Shown here: positions 58,208 through 64,000 of the stretch, piece by piece
Layout of the letters: every line of letters starts with the position of its first letter
Position numbering within the stretch: the first letter of the stretch is position 1
NCBI GenBank assembly: GCA_021018815.1
Contig: JAITYX010000032.1
Coordinates: 2,604,001 to 2,668,000, forward strand
Direction: 5' to 3'
Length of the DNA: 64,000 nt
Origin: Talinum fruticosum
Lineage: Eukaryota > Streptophyta > Magnoliopsida > Caryophyllales > Talinaceae
Notes under the pieces: model-generated
The model's database searches: none
The model's input: the letters and a program-made list of their open reading frames with translations, nothing else
What the model was told of the DNA's origin: nothing
Program-made: the position numbers and the translations under genes

Positions 58208-60634
58208 ATGGAGACCCCAACCTCTGATGGGGTGCTTCCAAAGAGGTCATTGAGGAGGAAAGTGAGCTTGAAGAATTATGATGAGAAGTTAATGGATGAG
58301 TTGATAGAGAAGCATTTAGGCGGCCCCTTGAAGAAACGGAACAAGACTAGGGCAGACTTGGAGAAAGAAACCGAGATGGAAGCAATGATAGCCTTGTCTC
58401 TCGGCTTTCCCATTGATGCCTTGCTCGATGAGGAGATTAGGGCAGGAGTCGTCAAGAACTTGGGTGGAAAAGAACAGAATGATTACATTGTTGTCAGGAA
58501 TCACATTCTTGCCAGGTGGAGGGATAATGTTCGAGTATGGCTGTCCAAGGGCCAAATCAGGGAAACCGTCAGTAGTGAGTATGAGCATTTGATATCCTCT
58601 GCTTATGATTTCCTTTTGTACAACGGGTATATTAATTTTGGTGTGTCATCAGCTTTTACTTCTCATATTCCGGATGAGGCATCTGAGGGGTCTGTATTGA
58701 TAATTGGTGCTGGACTTGCTGGTCTTGCTGCAGCGAGGCAGCTGTTGTCATTTGGTTTTAAGGTTCTTGTTCTTGAGGGTAGAAACCGTCCTGGGGGCCG
58801 AGTGTATACTCAGAAGCTGGGTAAAAAGGCCAATATGCTGCAGTTGAGTTAGGCGGAAGTGTCATCACTGGTATTCATGCTAATCCTTTAGGCGTCCTTG
58901 CTAGACAGCTGTCAATACCACTGCATAAAGTGAGGGATAAATGTCCTCTGTACAAGCCAGACGGGACACTGGTTGATGAAGAGATAGATTCCCGAGTTGA
59001 ATTTACCTTTAACAGGTTGTTAGATAAAGTAACTGAATTGAGGAAAATCATGGGTGGATTTGCAAGTGACATTTCATTAGGTTCTGTATTAGATACCCTT
59101 CAGCAGTTGTATTCTGTTGCTAAAAGTAAGGATGAAAGACAACTCCTTGATTGGCATCTTGCCAACTTGGAATATGCAAATGCTGGATGTCTTTCAGAAC
59201 TTTCAGCGGCCTATTGGGATCAGGATGACCCCTATGAGATGGGTGGTGATCATTGTTTCCTTGCTGGTGGGAATTGGAGGCTGATCAAAGCATTATGTGA
59301 AGGAGTTCCTATATTGTATGGGAAGACTGTTCGTACGATTAGACATGGGAGTGATGGTGTCGAAGTGATAGCCGGAGACCAAGTGTTTCACGCTGATATT
59401 GTCTTGTGCACAGTGCCTCTTGGAGTACTAAAGCGAAAGACAATAACATTTGAACCTGAGTTGCCAGAACGAAAGCTTGATGCCATTAACAGGTTGGGTT
59501 TTGGGTTGCTTAATAAAGTTGCTATGATCTTTCCTCATGTATTTTGGGGGAGGATCTAGACACGTTTGGCTGTCTTAGCAATCATACCCATGAACGAGGG
59601 GAATTTTTCTTTTCTACAGTTACCATACAGTTTCTAGTGGTGCAGTACTTGTAGCATTGGTGGCTGGAGAAGCCACAAGGGATTTTGAGCACACAGACCC
59701 ATCCACTCTGCTTCACCGAGTGCTGAAGGTGCTTAGAGGTACGGATACTCTGTTACTTTTCTCAATGTAGAGGCTCATTACATGCTGCCGTTCACCCCCT
59801 CCCCTCTTTTCTTTTGTGGTGGCTATGTGATCCCTTTTCTGTTTTACATGGGCTAACACTGCCCCCCCTTGTGTTTTTGTTGACTGCATCTATAGGTATA
59901 TATAATTCTAAAGGCATTGATGTGCCTAATCCCATACAGACAGTATGTACAAAGTGGGGAAGTGATCCCCTCTCATATGGTTCCTACTCTCATGTTCGGG
60001 TGGGCTCAACTGGAGTTGACTATGACATTGTAGCTGACAGTGTTGGAAGCAGATTGTTCTTTGCCGGTGAAGCCACCAGTAGGAAATATCCTGCCACAAT
60101 GCATGGTGCCTTCCTAAGTGGTTTAAGGGAGGCTGGTCACATTTTTCGAACCACGAGGAGCATGCAGATGTCTGGCAGGAAATGCGGGCAGAAAAATCCA
60201 GGGCCAAACTTGGATACCCTTCTTTATCTCTTTAGAAGACCAGACTTAGCTGTTGGAAACTTCTTATTCATACTCAACCCTTTGACCGAAGACCCAAGGT
60301 TGCTAGGGCTTCTTAGAGTTGTGTTGGAAGACTCAAGCAGTGAATTCTGCAGTGACTGTAATTTCATGGTTGACCGGGGACAAAATGCCCGATTCATAGT
60401 AATTTGCCTTTGCAACTATATGCAATAGTATCTCGTGAACAGGTGGAACAGCTTCAGCAAGTAAAGGGTGGAGACCGAGATAGGTTGTTGTATTTGTTCA
60501 ACAATCTCGGTTTGAAGCTCATGGGACCAAGTGCCTTGGGTGCTCTTGGCCACTCTGTGGTTACCAGGATTTCTAACGCACGAAGACGTAGGGGCAGATA
60601 TCGGTTGGGGAATGGACCGCAAGGTATCATATAA
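58208..60634 (+). CDS. LDL2: LSD1-like histone lysine demethylase LDL2 (four frameshifts)
   Basis: FAD-dependent amine oxidase of the LSD1 family, nuclear; plant members demethylate mono- and dimethyl H3K4 and affect flowering and silencing. The first in-frame ATG (METPTSDGVLPKRSLRRKVS) fits LDL2. SWIRM domain: MIALSLGFPIDALLDEEIRA to YDFLLYNGYINFGV. FAD-binding VLIIGAGLAGLAAARQLLSF, then LVLEGRNRPGGRVYTQ. Oxidase core: YWDQDDPYEMGGDHCFLAGG, GFGLLNKVAMIF (Lys of the LSD1 active site) and FFAGEATSRKYPATMHGAFL. One intron, 59739-59895. The frame breaks near 58823-58835, 59544-59550, 59606-59618 and 60380-60400; each break needs one added base (first three in runs of G or T). With four bases added the CDS is 2274 nt, 757 aa plus stop, close to Arabidopsis LDL2. 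Probably a functional gene with sequence errors. Confidence 0.92.
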
Positions 60635-61354
60635 GAATCGAGGCATCTGGGACTTCTGCAATTTTGTTGTATTTGTGGGTGTCTTGCCCACTTATGTAAA
60701 TTCTTTTGTACACCGTTTTTTTTTCCCTTTAATGCCAAAGCATACTTGTTGTACTCAATACCCCCTTCTTTTCCCCACAAGCAATAGCAGGAGTAAAACA
60801 TTCAATGGGAAGCTTTCAAATGTTGCGAAATTGTGTTTATTAAACTTTTCTACTTCAGATGTCATAGTAGTGTTCTCCCCATGTTTGTGTGTGTTTTTGG
60901 TAAAGCAGCCATCTGAACCAGTCCGCTGCCTTTGATAACCATGGGTATTCAGTAGAATCTGGTTATCGAGGCTATGTTGGTATGACTTGAAGAATTAAGG
61001 GTGTGCAACTATGTAAACTTGTGACTGAAGTATTCCATTAAGGGTTAGTGGAGGCCAAGAGATGCACACTTGAGCTCTTGAAATAACTCCTTCACTATGT
61101 GCTTTAGGGCAATAGCAACATGTAAAATAAATATAACAAGAAACAAGGCTTGAAGTTGTGAGATCAGTTCCAGACTCGGAAAATTAAAAGTTTGAAATCC
61201 TGACAATGCCCTCTAAACAAATACTGGTGATGATGAAAGGTGTAGCAAAAGGACTAGGGAAGAGTCAAGTTAATTTTAAGCTTTTTGATAACCCATGATC
61301 GACTAGCTCGTGATCATCCCTTGTAGTTGTGTACAACCTGAGCTTGGATAAGAA
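60635..61354. other. Shared 3' flank of LDL2 and ULTRAPETALA-like gene
   Basis: 720 bp between two converging genes. It should hold both 3' UTRs; no other frame is credible. Confidence 0.5.
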
Positions 61355-62261
61355 TTAGGGTTCAACATTTAGGATGAAGTCGAGACAAGAGCGGCAGGAG
61401 CAGTCCTGAAAGCGGCACATTGGGCAGCCAAAGCAGACACAAGAGGTACAACCTCTGCATATTGGCCTACGCGGGCATCCTCTCAACTTCTTCTTGGAAG
61501 CCCTCTCTTGATCGTCTTCACATTTCAACACTTGATAGGGATGATCTGAGCAAGACCACCTCTCTTTCGCAGCAGCCTGGTGGTAGGCCTTGCACTCGGC
61601 TTTGGTGCGGCGGTAGAACCTGCGCTCCTTGCCGCAACTGCTGCACTTTATGAGCTCGTCCCGGTGGACTGTTCGCTTCCGAAGGGGCCTGATACTGGAG
61701 CAGGGGTCAGAAGCAGAGCCTTTGTAGTACTTGAGGAGCTTTGTCTTTTTCAGTTGGACTTTATTACCATTCACGAACACCCACACATGTCTCTTCCAGT
61801 TGCTTAACCCTGTTAGACCTGCGTGCTTCTCAAATTCACTTGGGCTTATCTTTGCTGCCCATTTTATTGTTTCAAAACATATGTCGAAATACTAGTTTGT
61901 TAATTCAAACAGACCAACAGAAACAAGCAAATTAACAAGAACAGCGAACAGACTTTTACGTACCTCCTTTGCAGCCAGGGTAGCAATCGCAAGAGATTTC
62001 AAGTTTACCACCAGCATAGACTCTGAGCTTGCCCACTGAATCGCCATAACGCCTATTAGTACATCCACATTCCACTTGAATGAAGTCTTTCCCTCTTCCT
62101 ATTACTTCAATTCCCTCCAGCTCCTCAACAGTGAACAAGGGATCAGTAGTATCATTATCATTAGGAGATGCAACTTCTTCTACTTGTTCACTTTGAGTAG
62201 CTTCCTCATGTGTCGCTATGTTGTTCTGCCCATCTACCACTCCACCTTTACATCGTGACAA
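61355..62261 (-). CDS. ULT1: ULTRAPETALA-like trithorax-group developmental regulator
   Basis: Plant-specific nuclear protein with an N-terminal SAND-like domain and a C-terminal Cys-rich region; Arabidopsis ULT1 counteracts Polycomb repression at AGAMOUS and limits floral meristem size. Exons 62261-61964 and 61854-61355 (stop) join in phase. Landmarks: FTVEELEGIEVIGRGKDFIQ, VECGCTNRRYGDSVGKLRVY, LEISCDCYPGCKG, then SPSEFEKHAGLTGLSNWKRH, VWVFVNGNKV, LLKYYKG, VHRDELIKCSSCGKERRFYR, GCPRRPICRGCTSCVCFGCP and CRFQDCSCRSCLDF. The left boundary of exon 1 is uncertain: the frame opens after a TGA at 62270-62268 but holds no ATG, so translation starts in an unseen upstream exon or the start is affected by a base error. 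ULT1 versus ULT2 is not resolved. Confidence 0.85.
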
Positions 62262-64000
62262 TGTAGTTCAGTAGAAACACATGCACTTTTCTGTCCTCTA
62301 AAAATTACAGACAATAATCTCTTTCTGAAAATCTTGAGATGTGGTTTATTCTCTTTTCGCCTACTGAAAATTTCAAATAACAACTTCTGCACCTAAAGAA
62401 ACCATCGTCGAAGGCTACATTGAAGGGAGTTTTCCGAATACACACTAGTCAATATATGGGTCAGTGGTCATTGACAGGAAGATGACTGGTACACACTCGT
62501 CAGTATACCTAATCTTAATCTTGTACCATTTTCTGATAGGTATGGTATGGATATGCTATTAGCTCACATAGTCGGCCAATATTCATAACTTTGAATTGAT
62601 CAACTGGTTCAGTTATGTCTTGCAGTGGCTACCCAAGCTTGTGTCACAACTCAAATGTAAGAGTCTCTTGTTAGGGGTTCTTTGCCAAAATGTAAACTGA
62701 TATATCTAGCAAAAGAATGCTTGTTTCATTTATGTCTGCAATAGAGATATCTTTGATAAAATTTCAAACATCCAAAAGGCTATTTTCCAAAACATGTATA
62801 AGGAGTTTGCGCTTTAGCCACACACACACATCAAATCCAATTTGATCTAGCTGGTCCTATTCCAATCAGTTTTATAGAATCGATCTCTCTGTTGGCAGAG
62901 ATGCGTGCAGAGGTAAGACTGTCTACATCTTGATCTCCCCAAACTCTGCGCAAGTGGGACCCACAATAGGAAGAGAAGAGAACAGACGGAAAAGAAAGGG
63001 ATAAAAAATGAAAAAGAAGAAAGGAAGCCCCTACACCTAGTCTAAATTTTCATGTTTAGAACTCACAATATTTCTCTATAGAAAGGGGGTTGGAGTCTTT
63101 AGCTATTGTATATCCAGCGCTCATTGAAATTAAAAGACAGCTTTTAACTGTAAGAAAATTTCATAAATATATGATATGAATTAAGGTTTGAGGGAAGCAC
63201 ATAAGTAAGAAATTACCTTGATCGTATTCATAAGTTGGCATGACAAAGTTGTGTTCCCTGTTCGAGAGCCGATATTCTTCTTAATTATGTCGTTTTACGT
63301 ACCTTCGGTTCATTAAAACTTATTTTTAATGATAAAAAAAAAAGAAATTACCTTGATCCAATTTCCACCAACTTGATATAAACTTGCATTTCAGTTTTTA
63401 TTTTTATTTTTCAATGACGTTCCATGTAATTTCAGGTATGATTTATTTAGATTTAGTCAAATTAAATGGGTTACATGAAATTATTGGAGCGTCACAATCT
63501 AGCGGAATTATGACAAGAAATGACTCTGTACAAAAATAATTATAATTAAAATCGAATCTCATTGGATTTTCTTCTATTGCCTAGTATGAAAACGCATGTA
63601 TTGGGATTATTTTCCATATAATTTCAATATTTTGAATTATCAGCTTCAGTACATTTAATAATTCTAATTTCCTAAGATATTTTTCTTTTTATGAAGAATT
63701 CATATAATGGTTCAATTATAATTTTGAAATCCGTATTTAAATATGTTGGTCAAAAAATTTGTAAATTATAATTTTCAAGAATTTTTTATTTTGATGATTT
63801 CACGTATATTCAATAGCTTGAGATTAACGTTTAATTTTCGCTCAATTAATTATTTATTTTATGAATTTTAAATTTTAGTGTTGAATATTTATTTGTTTTG
63901 ATAAATTTTTAAATTCTAGTGATGAATAAAGATGATGAATACCAACAAGTATAGGTGATAAACCTCGCTTTTGCCGGTTTTTAAGGCATTATTTAACCCA
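62262..64000. other. Upstream flank of ULTRAPETALA-like gene
   Basis: AT-rich sequence with a SINE-like segment near 62.9 kb. It may hold the missing first exon or promoter of the ULT gene. No other gene seen. Confidence 0.4.
62875..62975 (+). repeat. TS-type SINE-like segment
   Basis: GCGTGCAGAGGTAAGACTGT, TACATCTTGATCTCCCC and AAACTCTGCGCAAGTGGGAC follow the order of the conserved 3' part of TS-like plant SINEs (GGTAAG, TACATC, CTCCCC, GTGGGA). No clear A or B box was found. Confidence 0.4.

Noticed and set aside
1..64000. CRISPR array, bacterial operon or phage-like system
   Set aside because: No regularly spaced repeats; all genes are intron-bearing plant genes or plant transposons.

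Overview
This window is plant nuclear DNA, almost certainly from a core eudicot. It is AT-rich, its genes are split by GT-AG (and two GC-AG) introns, and the encoded proteins are plant-specific: a chloroplast cyclophilin, LDL2, ULTRAPETALA, the HAL2-like phosphatase AHL and a Root_cap family protein. Between the genes lie plant transposons: a Tekay-like Ty3/gypsy element, a Pack-MULE, a hAT MITE, Stowaway-like MITEs, SINEs and a LINE relic. The species cannot be fixed from the sequence alone.

Layout. 1-2762 (+): the 3' part of a polygalacturonase gene (8 exons visible) with a MITE in its last intron. 3686-7603 (-): a chloroplast Mpv17/PMP22 family membrane protein, 7 exons. 8613-24917 (-): thylakoid-lumen cyclophilin CYP37/TLP38, 12 exons spread over 16 kb; its large introns hold a Pack-MULE (18471-19626), a LINE relic and a SINE. 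24.9-27.7 kb: intergenic, with a hAT MITE that has an 8-bp target duplication. 27680-28551 (-): an intronless membrane-anchored SAM-dependent methyltransferase. 28.6-32.2 kb: AT-rich, with MITE and SINE copies. 32165-42018: a complete but decayed LTR retrotransposon (two 2.9-kb LTRs, TTAAG target duplication). 42-47 kb: MITE cluster and an NLR resistance-gene relic. 47109-50042 (-): AHL, a 3'(2'),5'-bisphosphate nucleotidase. 52936-54473 (-): secreted Root_cap/LEA-like protein. 57.9-60.6 kb (+): LDL2 histone demethylase. 61355-62261 (-): ULTRAPETALA-like regulator. The last 1.7 kb shows no gene.

The genes are ordinary independently transcribed plant genes; there is no operon-like logic. Two points of joint interest: LDL2 and ULTRAPETALA, both chromatin-level developmental regulators, sit tail to tail; and CYP37 and the Mpv17-like protein, both plastid proteins, are consecutive on the same strand.

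The strongest unexpected signal concerns sequence quality or gene decay. Five of the conserved genes (Mpv17-like, CYP37, the methyltransferase, AHL, LDL2) are broken by frameshifts that are each repaired by adding one or two bases, mostly in or beside short homopolymers. After repair the spliced lengths become exact multiples of three. That pattern fits uncorrected long-read base-calling far better than independent pseudogenisation. The most interesting biological object is the Pack-MULE carrying an SNM1-type metallo-beta-lactamase fragment inside a CYP37 intron.
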